Below are positions 56,218-64,000 of a stretch of DNA of 64,000 nt, in pieces. Under the pieces are notes generated by a model. That model was not told the origin of the DNA and did no database searches. It saw only the letters and a program-made list of their open reading frames with translations. The DNA comes from Adlercreutzia murintestinalis (GTDB lineage: Bacteria > Actinomycetota > Coriobacteriia > Coriobacteriales > Eggerthellaceae). The stretch lies in contig NZ_CALPCC010000004.1 of the NCBI RefSeq assembly GCF_943192905.1, positions 51,705 to 115,704 on the forward strand, written 5' to 3'. Numbering within the stretch: position 1 is the first letter of the stretch; each line of letters starts with the position of its first letter. Made by a program: the position numbers and the translations under genes.

Positions 56218-57600
56218 ATGACCACCGTCACCGATCAAGACCATGCTACCGATGAGCCGCGTGTCGCATCGGGCGCCGAACGTGCCTGCACGACGCAGAT
56301 CGATTTCGCCCGGGCCGGACGCGTGACGCCGCAGATGCAGGCGGTAGCGCAGGCAGAGCAGCTGGATGTTGAGGACGTTCGGCAAGCTGTTGCGTGCGGA
56401 CGTGTGGCGATCCCCGCCAATATCCACCATGCTGCACTTGCTCCGGCCGGTGTTGGCAGCCTGCTCGACGGGCGGCCCCTTTCCACGAAGGTGAATGTGA
56501 ATTTGGGCATTTCGGGGGACAAGGCTGATGAGGCGCAGGAGTGGCGCAAGGTGGACGTGGCGCTTGAATTGGGCGCCGATGCCATCATGGACCTTTCCAA
56601 CAGTGGGAAAACGGAAAGCTTTCGTCGCCGTCTGATCGAGCGCGCCCCCGCCATGATCGGTACGGTGCCCATGTATGACGCTCTGGGATACCTAGAAAAA
56701 GCGCTCATCCACATTACTGCGCAGGATTTCCTGGACGTGGTGCGCAAGCATGCCGAGGACGGGGTGGATTTCGTTACCGTGCATGCGGGCATGAATCGAC
56801 GCGTGATCGACTCCTTCAAGGAAACCGGGCGCCTCACCAACATCGTCAGTCGTGGCGGGTCGCTCATCTTCGCGTGGATGGAGGCGACCGGCAACGAGAA
56901 TCCGTTCTATGAGCACTACGACGAGGTGCTCGATATCCTACACGCACATGATGTCACCATCAGCATCGGTGACGCTATGCGCCCTGGTAGCACCTACGAT
57001 GCCACCGATGCTGGCCAGATCGCCGAACTCATCGAGATCGGCAAGCTGACCCAGCGCGCGTGGGATGCCGGCGTGCAGGTGATGGTGGAAGGGCCGGGGC
57101 ATATGGCGCTTGATGAGATAGCCGCCAATATGAAGTTCCAGAAGCGTTTGTGCCACGATGCTCCGTTTTATGGGCTCGGGCCGCTCGTGTGCGATATCGC
57201 GCCGGGCTATGACCACATCACGGCGGCTATTGGCGGCGCGGTGGCCGCCAGCGCTGGCGCCGACTTTCTCTGCTATGTGACGCCGGCTGAGCATTTGCGC
57301 CTTCCCGATGCGCAGGATGTGCGGGAAGGCCTGGTCGCCACTAAGATCGCCGCCCATGCTGCTGATATCGCGAAGGGGGTCGCCCATGCGCGCGACCGCG
57401 ACAACCGCATGAGCGATGCGCGGCGGCGCGTAGCGTGGGACGAGATGTTCTCGTTGGCGCTCGACCCGGTGCGTGCGCGCGAATACTTCGAGAGCGCGCC
57501 TCCCGCCACGGAGGGCACCTGCACCATGTGCGGCGCCATGTGCGCGATGCGAACGGTTAATCAACTGATGGACGACAATGTGGTCGATCTGGGTCTTTGA
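56218..57600 (+). CDS. thiC: Phosphomethylpyrimidine synthase ThiC
   Basis: A 460-aa radical-SAM enzyme that turns aminoimidazole ribotide into HMP phosphate for thiamine. It has KVNVNLGISGD, DLSNSG, TVPMYDALG, GDAMRPGSTYDATDAGQ, EGPGHMALDEI, and the C-terminal [4Fe-4S] motif CTMCGAMC. The length matches the shorter bacterial form. The ATG lies right after the riboswitch. Confidence 0.97.
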   Translation: MTTVTDQDHATDEPRVASGAERACTTQIDFARAGRVTPQMQAVAQAEQLDVEDVRQAVACGRVAIPANIHHAALAPAGVGSLLDGRPLSTKVNVNLGISGDKADEAQEWRKVDVALELGADAIMDLSNSGKTESFRRRLIERAPAMIGTVPMYDALGYLEKALIHITAQDFLDVVRKHAEDGVDFVTVHAGMNRRVIDSFKETGRLTNIVSRGGSLIFAWMEATGNENPFYEHYDEVLDILHAHDVTISIGDAMRPGSTYDATDAGQIAELIEIGKLTQRAWDAGVQVMVEGPGHMALDEIAANMKFQKRLCHDAPFYGLGPLVCDIAPGYDHITAAIGGAVAASAGADFLCYVTPAEHLRLPDAQDVREGLVATKIAAHAADIAKGVAHARDRDNRMSDARRRVAWDEMFSLALDPVRAREYFESAPPATEGTCTMCGAMCAMRTVNQLMDDNVVDLGL

Positions 57601-57647
57601 TACGCTAGAATCTGAGACCATTTCCACATCAAAACGATAAGGGGCGC

Positions 57648-58256
57648 ATGATGTTAGGTGAATCCAGCAACAAGGGCAGCGTTGATTTCGTAGCCGATCG
57701 GGCAACCACGGCGTTGCTCGTCATAGACGAGCTGGGCGATTCGTCCGGTGGGCCGCTGGAAGAGGTGTTGCTTGCGCCCACGCTGAACACGGCGCGTTTG
57801 GTGGAGGCCGCGCACGAGGCGGGCATGCCGGTCATCTTCGCGAATGACGCGCACATCCCCGGGCTCGACCGCGAGCTCTTGCTGTGGGGCGAGCACGGCA
57901 TCGCAGGGAGCGCTGAGGCGCAGGTGTCGCCGCAGATTCCGGTGCAGCCCGGCGACCACATCATTCAGAAGCGCCGCTACTCTGCCTTCTTCCAAACGGG
58001 GTTGCGCCTGTTGCTCGACGAGCTTGGCGTGCGCACTCTCATTCTCACTGGGTTCGACACGAACATCTGCGTGCAGCACACAGCGGCTGATGCGTATTTC
58101 AACAACTTCAACATCGCCCTCGTCACCGATGCCACCGGAACGTTTCTGGTGGGCACGCAAGCGGAAGGGCTGGCCTATCAGCAGAAATGCTATGCGGCAA
58201 AGCTGGTCACCACCGACCAGGCGCAACGCTTCATCGAAGGGGAAGGCGCTCTGTGA
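57648..58256 (+). CDS. Isochorismatase-fold cysteine hydrolase
   Basis: A 202-aa nicotinamidase/isochorismatase-like hydrolase. The Asp-Lys-Cys triad is readable as TALLVIDELGD (Asp), HIIQKRRYSAFF (Lys) and GFDTNICVQHTAADA (Cys). The usual QNDF after the first Asp is replaced. The substrate is unknown. It lies between thiC and thiD and overlaps thiD by 4 bp, so a thiamine-salvage or amide-hydrolysis role is plausible but unproven. The ATG at 57648 follows ATAAGGGGCGC. Confidence 0.85.
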   Translation: MMLGESSNKGSVDFVADRATTALLVIDELGDSSGGPLEEVLLAPTLNTARLVEAAHEAGMPVIFANDAHIPGLDRELLLWGEHGIAGSAEAQVSPQIPVQPGDHIIQKRRYSAFFQTGLRLLLDELGVRTLILTGFDTNICVQHTAADAYFNNFNIALVTDATGTFLVGTQAEGLAYQQKCYAAKLVTTDQAQRFIEGEGAL

Positions 58257-59065
58257 AGGCGGTCTTGACCATAGCAGGAAGCGATTCCAGCGGGGGCGCC
58301 GGTATTCAGGCCGACGTGAAGACCATCGCGGCCCATCGTCTGTTCGCCGAATGCGCCATCACGGCCTTGACGGCTCAGAATACCACCGGCGTGTTCGCGG
58401 TGGACGAGGTGGGGCCGCAGATGGTGGAGCAGCAGATCGATGCGGTGTTCGCCGACATTCGGCCTTCCGCGGTCAAGATCGGCATGGTTTCCAGTGGAGA
58501 GATCGTGGAGGCCATTGCACGCGCGCTCGTTCGTAACGAAGCTGAAAACATCGTGGTCGATCCTGTGATGGTGGCTACGAGCGGCTCTGCGCTGATCGCG
58601 ACGGACGCTATCGATGCGCTCATACGTTATCTGGCGCCGCTGGCAACCGTTGTGACGCCTAACCTGCCCGAGGCAGCTGTGCTGGCAGAGCGCGAAATAG
58701 CTTCCGAGGCCGATCTGGAAGCGGCGGCAGAGGCGATCGCGCAACGCATCGGCGCTGAGCGAGGACGCACGCCCGCGGTGTTGGTGAAAGGCGGTCACGG
58801 CACAGAATCGTCGGATGCCGCCAATGATGTGCTGCGATTGCCCGAGGGCGTGTGCGTCTGGATGCGTGGTCCGCGGATCGACAATCCGAACACGCATGGC
58901 ACAGGATGCACGCTCTCTTCTGCCATCGCATGCGGTCTGGCAGAAGGGCTATCCGTCGAGGACGCCGTGCGCAGTGCGAAGGAGTACGTGACGGGCGCGT
59001 TGGCCGCGCAGCTGAATCTGGGGCGCGGGGCGGGTCCGCTGGACCATATGTGGGAGTATCGGTGA
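58253..59065 (+). CDS. thiD: Hydroxymethylpyrimidine / phosphomethylpyrimidine kinase
   Basis: A 270-aa ribokinase-fold kinase that phosphorylates HMP and HMP-P. It shows [20 protein letters not shown], the QNTTGV segment, [19 protein letters not shown] and the anion-hole motif [14 protein letters not shown]. The GTG start overlaps the previous stop (GTGA). No thiE, thiG or thiM is seen nearby. Confidence 0.95.
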   Translation: MKAVLTIAGSDSSGGAGIQADVKTIAAHRLFAECAITALTAQNTTGVFAVDEVGPQMVEQQIDAVFADIRPSAVKIGMVSSGEIVEAIARALVRNEAENIVVDPVMVATSGSALIATDAIDALIRYLAPLATVVTPNLPEAAVLAEREIASEADLEAAAEAIAQRIGAERGRTPAVLVKGGHGTESSDAANDVLRLPEGVCVWMRGPRIDNPNTHGTGCTLSSAIACGLAEGLSVEDAVRSAKEYVTGALAAQLNLGRGAGPLDHMWEYR

Positions 59066-59081
59066 GCAGGAGATGACGGAT

Positions 59082-60644
59082 ATGTCTGCAACAAGGATGA
59101 CGATCGGCGTTCCCAAGGAGCCTTTCGAGTACCAAATGCGCGTGAGCGTAGCGCCGCAGAACGTGGAGCGCTTGTTGAAGCTTGGTTACGAGGTGCTGGT
59201 AGAGCACGATGCGGGCATCAAAGCCGATCTGTACGACCAGCAGTATGAAGTGCAAGGCGCGCGCATCGTTGACGCGCCTGAGGCGTGGGGGGCCGATGTG
59301 GTGGTGTGCATGAACACGCCACCGGCCGAGCAGCTCGCGCATATCAAGCGCGGGGCACTGCTCATCACGCGGGTGAATCCGCGTGCGAATCCAGAGCTGC
59401 TCGATGCGTTCTCGCAGATGGGCATCACCGTGCTCGCGCTCGACTGCGTGCCGCGCATCTCGCGTGCCCAGTCGCTGGATGTGCTGTCCTCCATGATGAG
59501 CATCGCCGGATACAAGGCGGTGGTTGAAGCGGCGGATGCGTTCGGGCGCTTGCTGCCCGGGCAAGTGACGGCTGCGGGCAAGATGCCGCCTGCGCGCGTG
59601 TACGTGATCGGTGCGGGCGTGGCTGGCCTCTCTGCCATTGGCACGGCATCCAGCATGGGCGCGGTCGTGGCAGCCACCGATGTGCGTCCTGAGGTGTACG
59701 ACCAGGTGGAATCGCTCGGCGGTGAGTTCATCGAGATACCGGTGAAGCAGGAATCAGCCGATGGTTACGCCAAGGAAATGTCGGAAGACGAGCAGGTCGT
59801 CGCGCAGCGTTTGTACGCCGAGCAGGCCGCGCAAAGCGATATCGTCATCACAACGGCGCAGATCCCGGGGCGCCCCTCGCCGCTTCTGCTCACCGAAGAG
59901 GCTATCGCGGGAATGAAGCCCGGGTCGGTCATCGTCGATATGGGCGCATCGGAGCAGGGGAGCAACACAGCGCTGACGCAGGTTGACCAGGCGGTGCAGA
60001 CCTCCAACGGCGTCACCATCTTGGGATACACCAATTTGGCGAATCGCCTGCCTTCCCAGGCCTCCCAGATGTTCGGCCAGAACGTGGTCAATCTGATGAA
60101 GCTGATCACGCCTGCGAAGGACGGCGCCTATCAACTCGACGAGGAAGATGAGGTCGTGCGCGGCATGACCATCGCGCTTGACGGCCAGATCATGTGGCCG
60201 CCGCCACCGGTGAGCGTGTCGGCCGCACCCGCGCCCCAGCAGGCAGAGGCTAAGGCTGCTGCGCCGGAGGTCAACTCCGCTGAGCCACCTTTGCGCTGGA
60301 AGGGCCTGTGGTGGAAGGTGCTCTTGGGCATCCTCGCCATCGTGCTCATCGTCATGGCGCCGGCGAGCATGGCAAACCATTTCATCGTGTTCATGCTGGC
60401 TGTCGTGGTGGGCTTCTACGTCATCACCGCGGTTACGCATTCGCTGCATACGCCGCTCATGTCGGTGACGAACGCCATCTCGGGCATCATCATCGTGGGC
60501 GCCATCCTGCTCGCAGGCACAGGCAACCTCGTTGTCACGGTGCTGTCGTTCATCGCGATGGTCATCGCGTCCATCAATATCTTTGGTGGCTTCCTCGTGT
60601 CGCATCGCATGCTCAAGATGTTCCAGAGGAGCTCTGACGAATAA
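59082..60644 (+). CDS. pntA: NAD(P) transhydrogenase subunit alpha
   Basis: A 520-aa PntA. The N-terminal NAD-binding domain I ([51 protein letters not shown]) is joined by a Pro/Ala linker to four membrane helices, including the conserved [20 protein letters not shown]. Together with PntB it couples hydride transfer between NADH and NADP+ to proton flow. The ATG at 59082 is preferred because AGCAGGAG lies 9 nt upstream; an ATG at 59073 directly abuts that site. Confidence 0.95.
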   Translation: MSATRMTIGVPKEPFEYQMRVSVAPQNVERLLKLGYEVLVEHDAGIKADLYDQQYEVQGARIVDAPEAWGADVVVCMNTPPAEQLAHIKRGALLITRVNPRANPELLDAFSQMGITVLALDCVPRISRAQSLDVLSSMMSIAGYKAVVEAADAFGRLLPGQVTAAGKMPPARVYVIGAGVAGLSAIGTASSMGAVVAATDVRPEVYDQVESLGGEFIEIPVKQESADGYAKEMSEDEQVVAQRLYAEQAAQSDIVITTAQIPGRPSPLLLTEEAIAGMKPGSVIVDMGASEQGSNTALTQVDQAVQTSNGVTILGYTNLANRLPSQASQMFGQNVVNLMKLITPAKDGAYQLDEEDEVVRGMTIALDGQIMWPPPPVSVSAAPAPQQAEAKAAAPEVNSAEPPLRWKGLWWKVLLGILAIVLIVMAPASMANHFIVFMLAVVVGFYVITAVTHSLHTPLMSVTNAISGIIIVGAILLAGTGNLVVTVLSFIAMVIASINIFGGFLVSHRMLKMFQRSSDE

Positions 60645-62119
60645 TGGAAGACATCATGCTCATATCCCTTACGCCCGCCTTCGACCCCGTGTTGCTTGAT
60701 GGCATGTTGCGGTTCCAAACGCTGGCGTACATCTTGGCGGCGCTGCTGTTCATCTTGGCGCTGGCGGGCCTGTCTCGCCAGAAGACGGCCCAACGCGGCA
60801 ACACGCTCGGCATCATCGGCATGGCGCTCGCGCTCATCGCCACGGTCGTGGTGGCGGTCGCGCAGAGCGAGGTCACGGCCGCAGTCACGGTCGGACTCAT
60901 GATCGTCGCCATCGCCATTGGCGCGTGCATCGGCGTGTGGAAGGCGCTGCGCGTGAAGATGACCGGCATGCCCGAGCTGGTGGCCATGCTGCACTCGTTC
61001 GTGGGCGCAGCCGCCGTGCTCGTCGGGTTCAATTCGTTCCTGATGGACCCGGGCAACGGCACCTACGATAACGCCTTCCATATGGGGGAGGTGGGCCTGG
61101 CGGTCTTCATTGGCGCGGTCACGCTCACCGGCTCCATCGTGGCGTACCTCAAGCTTTCCGCGAAGATGTCGGGCAAGCCGCTCACGCTGCCCGGGCGCAA
61201 CATCATCAACCTCATCATGGTCATCGTCTCCATCCTGCTCATCGCGTGGTTCGTGAACACGCTCGGCGTGGATGCGGGTCTGCTGCCGCTGGTGCTGCTC
61301 ACCATCGTGTCGCTCGTGCTGGGCGCGCACCTCGTGCTCGCCATCGGTGGCGGGGATATGCCCGTGGTGGTTTCCATGCTGAACTCCTATTCCGGCTGGG
61401 CGGCCGCCATGGCCGGGTTCACGCTGGGCAACGACCTGCTCATCATCACCGGTGCGCTCGTCGGGTCGTCGGGCGCCTACCTCTCGTGGATCATGTGTCA
61501 GGGCATGAATCGCTCGTTCGTCAGCGTCATCCTCGGCGGCTTCGGTGGCGATTCTTCGACTCCGGCAGGTGGCAGCTCCGGTGCGGTTTCCGGTGACTAC
61601 ACCGAGGTCACGCCGGAAGAAGTGGCTGAGCAGCTAAAGAGCGCCAAGCGCGTCGTCATCGCGCCGGGCTACGGCATGGCGGTGGCGCAGGCGCAGTATC
61701 CGGTGGCCGACCTCACGCGCAAGCTGATCGATCGTGGCGTGGATGTGAAGTTCGCCATCCATCCTGTTGCGGGCCGTATGCCGGGGCATATGAACGTGCT
61801 TTTGGCCGAGGCGAAGGTGCCCTACGATAACGTGTACGAGATGGACGAGGTCAATGACGATTTTGGCGACGTGGACGTGGTGCTGGTGGTGGGTGCCAAC
61901 GATACGGTGAATCCGTCGGCTGAGACCGATCCGGGCTCGCCCATCGCGGGCATGCCGGTCATGCGCGTGTGGGACGCGGGCACGGTGGTGGTCAGCAAGC
62001 GCAGCATGGGCAATGCTGGCTACGCGGGCGTGCAGAATCCGCTGTTCTTCAACGAGAACACCGAGATGCTCTTGGGCGACGCGAAGGATTCGGTCGATGC
62101 CATCATCGCCGCGCTCTAG
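60644..62119 (+). CDS. pntB: NAD(P) transhydrogenase subunit beta
   Basis: A 491-aa PntB with about nine membrane helices (including [20 protein letters not shown]). The NADP-binding domain III follows, with [38 protein letters not shown] and [20 protein letters not shown]. The ATG overlaps the pntA stop (TAATG), so the two are translationally coupled. Confidence 0.96.
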   Translation: MEDIMLISLTPAFDPVLLDGMLRFQTLAYILAALLFILALAGLSRQKTAQRGNTLGIIGMALALIATVVVAVAQSEVTAAVTVGLMIVAIAIGACIGVWKALRVKMTGMPELVAMLHSFVGAAAVLVGFNSFLMDPGNGTYDNAFHMGEVGLAVFIGAVTLTGSIVAYLKLSAKMSGKPLTLPGRNIINLIMVIVSILLIAWFVNTLGVDAGLLPLVLLTIVSLVLGAHLVLAIGGGDMPVVVSMLNSYSGWAAAMAGFTLGNDLLIITGALVGSSGAYLSWIMCQGMNRSFVSVILGGFGGDSSTPAGGSSGAVSGDYTEVTPEEVAEQLKSAKRVVIAPGYGMAVAQAQYPVADLTRKLIDRGVDVKFAIHPVAGRMPGHMNVLLAEAKVPYDNVYEMDEVNDDFGDVDVVLVVGANDTVNPSAETDPGSPIAGMPVMRVWDAGTVVVSKRSMGNAGYAGVQNPLFFNENTEMLLGDAKDSVDAIIAAL

Positions 62120-62128
62120 GTTCTCGCG

Positions 62129-62716
62129 GTGCAGCGCGGGCGTTCAAGAGAACAGCGGCCGAAAGGGGAGCTCGATCGCGTCCTGATGGAGACGGCTGCT
62201 GGGTCCTGTCGAGTGGTCCATCCGCTCGCGCCCATCTGCGACGCGTCGTCCCGCGTGCTCATTCTCGGAACGATGCCCTCTCCGAAATCGCGTGAGATCG
62301 GGTTCTACTACGGTCATCCGCAGAACCGCTTCTGGAAGGTGATGGCGGCCATCTTCGATGAGCCGGTACCGCAGACGAATGCTGAGCGAGAAGCGCTCGT
62401 GCTCGCGCATCGGGTGGCGCTTTGGGATGTGCTGGCTTCGTGCTCCATCAAGGGGGCGGCCGATGGTAGCATCACCGATTGTGTGCCCAACGATATCGCA
62501 TCGTTGCTGAACACGGCTCCCATTCGCGCCGTTTTCTGCACGGGTGCGAAAGCTGCTGACCTCTACCGGCGCCTTTGCGAGCCGAGCACGGGCATGCCTT
62601 GCACCCGCCTGCCATCCACCAGCCCCGCCAATGCTGCTGTTTCGCTGCCGCAGCTGATCGAAGCGTACCGGCAGATCGTGCCCTTGTGCGAAGAAGGTCT
62701 GCGCGTTCGCGGCTGA
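62129..62716 (+). CDS. DNA-deoxyinosine / uracil glycosylase family protein
   Basis: Up to 195 aa; the start is uncertain (GTG 62129 or ATG 62186, neither with an ideal ribosome site). The conserved part runs from VLILGTMPSPKSRE through YYGHPQNRFWKVMA to RLPSTSPANA, the pattern of the family 6 (HDG) branch of the uracil-DNA glycosylase superfamily. These remove deaminated purines such as hypoxanthine from DNA. No DNA-repair partner is adjacent. Confidence 0.85.
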   Translation: MQRGRSREQRPKGELDRVLMETAAGSCRVVHPLAPICDASSRVLILGTMPSPKSREIGFYYGHPQNRFWKVMAAIFDEPVPQTNAEREALVLAHRVALWDVLASCSIKGAADGSITDCVPNDIASLLNTAPIRAVFCTGAKAADLYRRLCEPSTGMPCTRLPSTSPANAAVSLPQLIEAYRQIVPLCEEGLRVRG

Positions 62717-62761
62717 TCTGTCGCGAGCACTGGGGCGCTCATCGTCTTCCCAAGACGTTCG

Positions 62762-63121
62762 TCATCTGTCCAAGAACCAGAAGGGCGAGAAGAGCAGGTT
62801 CTCAGGGTTGGGCACGAGCATTCCGTCAAGATACACGTTTCTTTCGGTATAGAGGGAGGCGAGGAAGACCCGCCAGTCGAAGCCAGATGCGATAAAGCCG
62901 ATGAACGTCCAAGCGACCAGATAGATCGCGAAGACCATGATGAGCGCTGCGAGCGCGACCGATGCGGCTACCAACAGGAGGGAAAGCCAGAGAGACGATG
63001 TGAGGATGAGGGCGACCCATTCGAGCGGCGAAAGATGGCGACCTTGCGCTGGTTCAAGGAAGCTCGTTGGCTTCTCTATGAGCGTGCTATCAGATGCTAA
63101 TTCGTCATATGTGCCGACCAA
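62762..63121 (-). CDS. Hypothetical membrane protein (possibly 5'-truncated)
   Basis: A 119-aa minus-strand frame with two to three membrane helices (LEWVALILTSSLWLSLLLVA and LAALIMVFAIYLVAWTFIGF) and a plausible C-terminal loop ending NLLFSPFWFLDR. Only a TTG is available as start, with a GAAGG too close to it. The frame stays open and protein-like for about 20 more codons upstream before a TAG. It may therefore be a remnant whose start was lost. No family recognised. Confidence 0.4.
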   Translation of the reverse strand: MVGTYDELASDSTLIEKPTSFLEPAQGRHLSPLEWVALILTSSLWLSLLLVAASVALAALIMVFAIYLVAWTFIGFIASGFDWRVFLASLYTERNVYLDGMLVPNPENLLFSPFWFLDR

Positions 63122-63242
63122 GCCTTCAAGGATCAGCGCATTCTCGTAGGACTGCTCTGATGCCTGATGCGCTCGACGTGCCTACCTGGCATACAATGGC
63201 TTTCGAACGATCAGTCGCATAAGATCAGAGAGGGAAGATCAG

Positions 63243-63857
63243 GTGCAAGAAGGGAGCGCGATGAGGACAGAGTGCGGTACTGGAGTTGAGCGGGTAGCGG
63301 CTCCTGCGCAAATACGCCCTGCCACCATGGATGATGCAGCGGGGATCCTTGCTATCTATCGGCACTATGTTGAAACGACGGCGACCACCTTCGAATGGGC
63401 TGTCCCTACCATTGATGAGATGCGACGACGCATCTGTAGCACGCTTGAGCGGTATCCGTATCTTGTGGCGGATCGTGCTGGTGATGTGGTGGGATTCACC
63501 TATGCGGGTCCGCTTCGCGGGCGCCCTTCCTATGACTGGTCGGTCGAGACGACGATATACGTCGCTGCGCACGAGCGCGGTACCGGGGTGGGGCGCTCGC
63601 TCTACGAGGCGCTCGAGGCGGCGCTCGCGCGGATGGGGGTGCTCAGCGCATATGCTTGCGTCGCCTGCACAGAACGCGCCGATGCGCACCTGACCGATGC
63701 CAGCTTGCGCTTCCATGAGCGCATGGGGTACGCCAAGGTTGGCGAATGGCCGTGCTGCGGCAATAAGTTCGGAGTGTGGTACAACGTGGCCTGGTTCAAG
63801 AAGGATCTCGGTGCGCATATGCCCAACCCCACGCCTGTTTCCTTCGGCGTATGGTGA
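63243..63857 (+). CDS. GNAT N-acetyltransferase, phosphinothricin acetyltransferase-like
   Basis: A 204-aa GNAT protein. It carries IRPATMDDAAGILAIYRHYV, TTFEWAVPTIDEM, the acetyl-CoA-binding loop ERGTGVGRSLYEAL, and the late FHERMGYAKVGEWPCCGNKF followed by WYNVAWFKKDL. This matches the PAT/YncA-type group acting on phosphinothricin, methionine sulfoximine or similar amines; the true substrate is unknown. GTG 63243 follows AGAGAGGGAAG; an in-frame ATG at 63261 with AAGGGAG is a close alternative. Confidence 0.88.
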   Translation: MQEGSAMRTECGTGVERVAAPAQIRPATMDDAAGILAIYRHYVETTATTFEWAVPTIDEMRRRICSTLERYPYLVADRAGDVVGFTYAGPLRGRPSYDWSVETTIYVAAHERGTGVGRSLYEALEAALARMGVLSAYACVACTERADAHLTDASLRFHERMGYAKVGEWPCCGNKFGVWYNVAWFKKDLGAHMPNPTPVSFGVW

Positions 63858-63934
63858 TGTGGGCGCGGCGGTCGAGGATGCTGCGTTGCCCGTGGGTTAT
63901 AGGACGGAATGCGTCCCGAATGCAGGGTTAAGGC

Positions 63935-63956
63935 TCAAAAAGTGTGCTCTTTTTGA
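63935..63956. other. A/T-rich inverted repeat at the right edge
   Basis: TCAAAAAG and CTTTTTGA flank a TGTGCT loop, a perfect 8-bp stem 78 bp after the acetyltransferase stop. It could be a terminator for that gene or lie in the leader of a gene beyond the window. The remaining sequence to 64000 shows no gene. Confidence 0.35.
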
Positions 63957-64000
63957 TGAACAATCGCGAGGTCAGAACTGATAGATCGATGCTTCAAGTT

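Overview
The window looks like chromosomal DNA of a high-GC Gram-positive anaerobe. Coriobacteriia (Eggerthellaceae-like) is the most likely placement. The pointers are a short HisG fused to HisZ, a DnaE1-type polymerase, an ftsZ-pgeF-yggS-sepF-proC-yggT-divIVA division cluster, a membrane-anchored LuxR-type regulator next to an ABC exporter, and large BspA/InlB-type surface proteins. This placement is an inference from gene content; no 16S gene or other taxonomic marker is present.

Layout. 1-2158: end of an FAD oxidoreductase fused to a Sua5/YrdC domain, rpiB, and a dCMP deaminase. 2393-9465: a complete F1Fo ATP synthase operon (small membrane protein, atpB, E, F, H, A, G, D, C). 9466-10607: a non-coding region of unusual composition, with a pyrimidine tract, a 163-bp element bounded by 34-bp inverted repeats, and a decayed 8/16-bp purine-rich tandem array. 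10608-24553: an accessory surface region. It holds a DUF2185 gene, a 2052-aa secreted LRR/InlB-repeat protein, two paralogous single-pass membrane proteins, a 266-aa secreted protein and a 1446-aa LAKTG-anchored protein. Two of its leaders carry matching RNA hairpins. 24756-35950: dnaE, truA, an NSS-family transporter, ychF and gatC-gatA-gatB. 36127-44893: a histidine operon (hisZG, D, C, B, H, A, F, then a lipoprotein nuclease, then hisI; no hisE). 45034-50537: the division cluster. 50717-51156: RNase P RNA on the minus strand. 51210-59065: thiamine metabolism (thiN; thiC under a TPP riboswitch; an isochorismatase-fold hydrolase; thiD), interrupted by a minus-strand three-gene ABC exporter and a divergent LuxR-type regulator. 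59082-62119: pntA-pntB transhydrogenase. 62129-63857: a deoxyinosine/uracil glycosylase-like protein, a doubtful minus-strand membrane ORF and a GNAT acetyltransferase.

Most of the window is housekeeping. The material most worth a second look is (i) the five-gene surface locus with its paralogous membrane partners and its shared leader hairpins, (ii) a pair of 108-bp palindromic elements, one lying in frame inside hisH, and (iii) the 163-bp inverted-repeat element flanked by strand-asymmetric low-complexity DNA.

Coordinates, hairpins and motifs were read by eye. No database search, folding program or statistical test was run.
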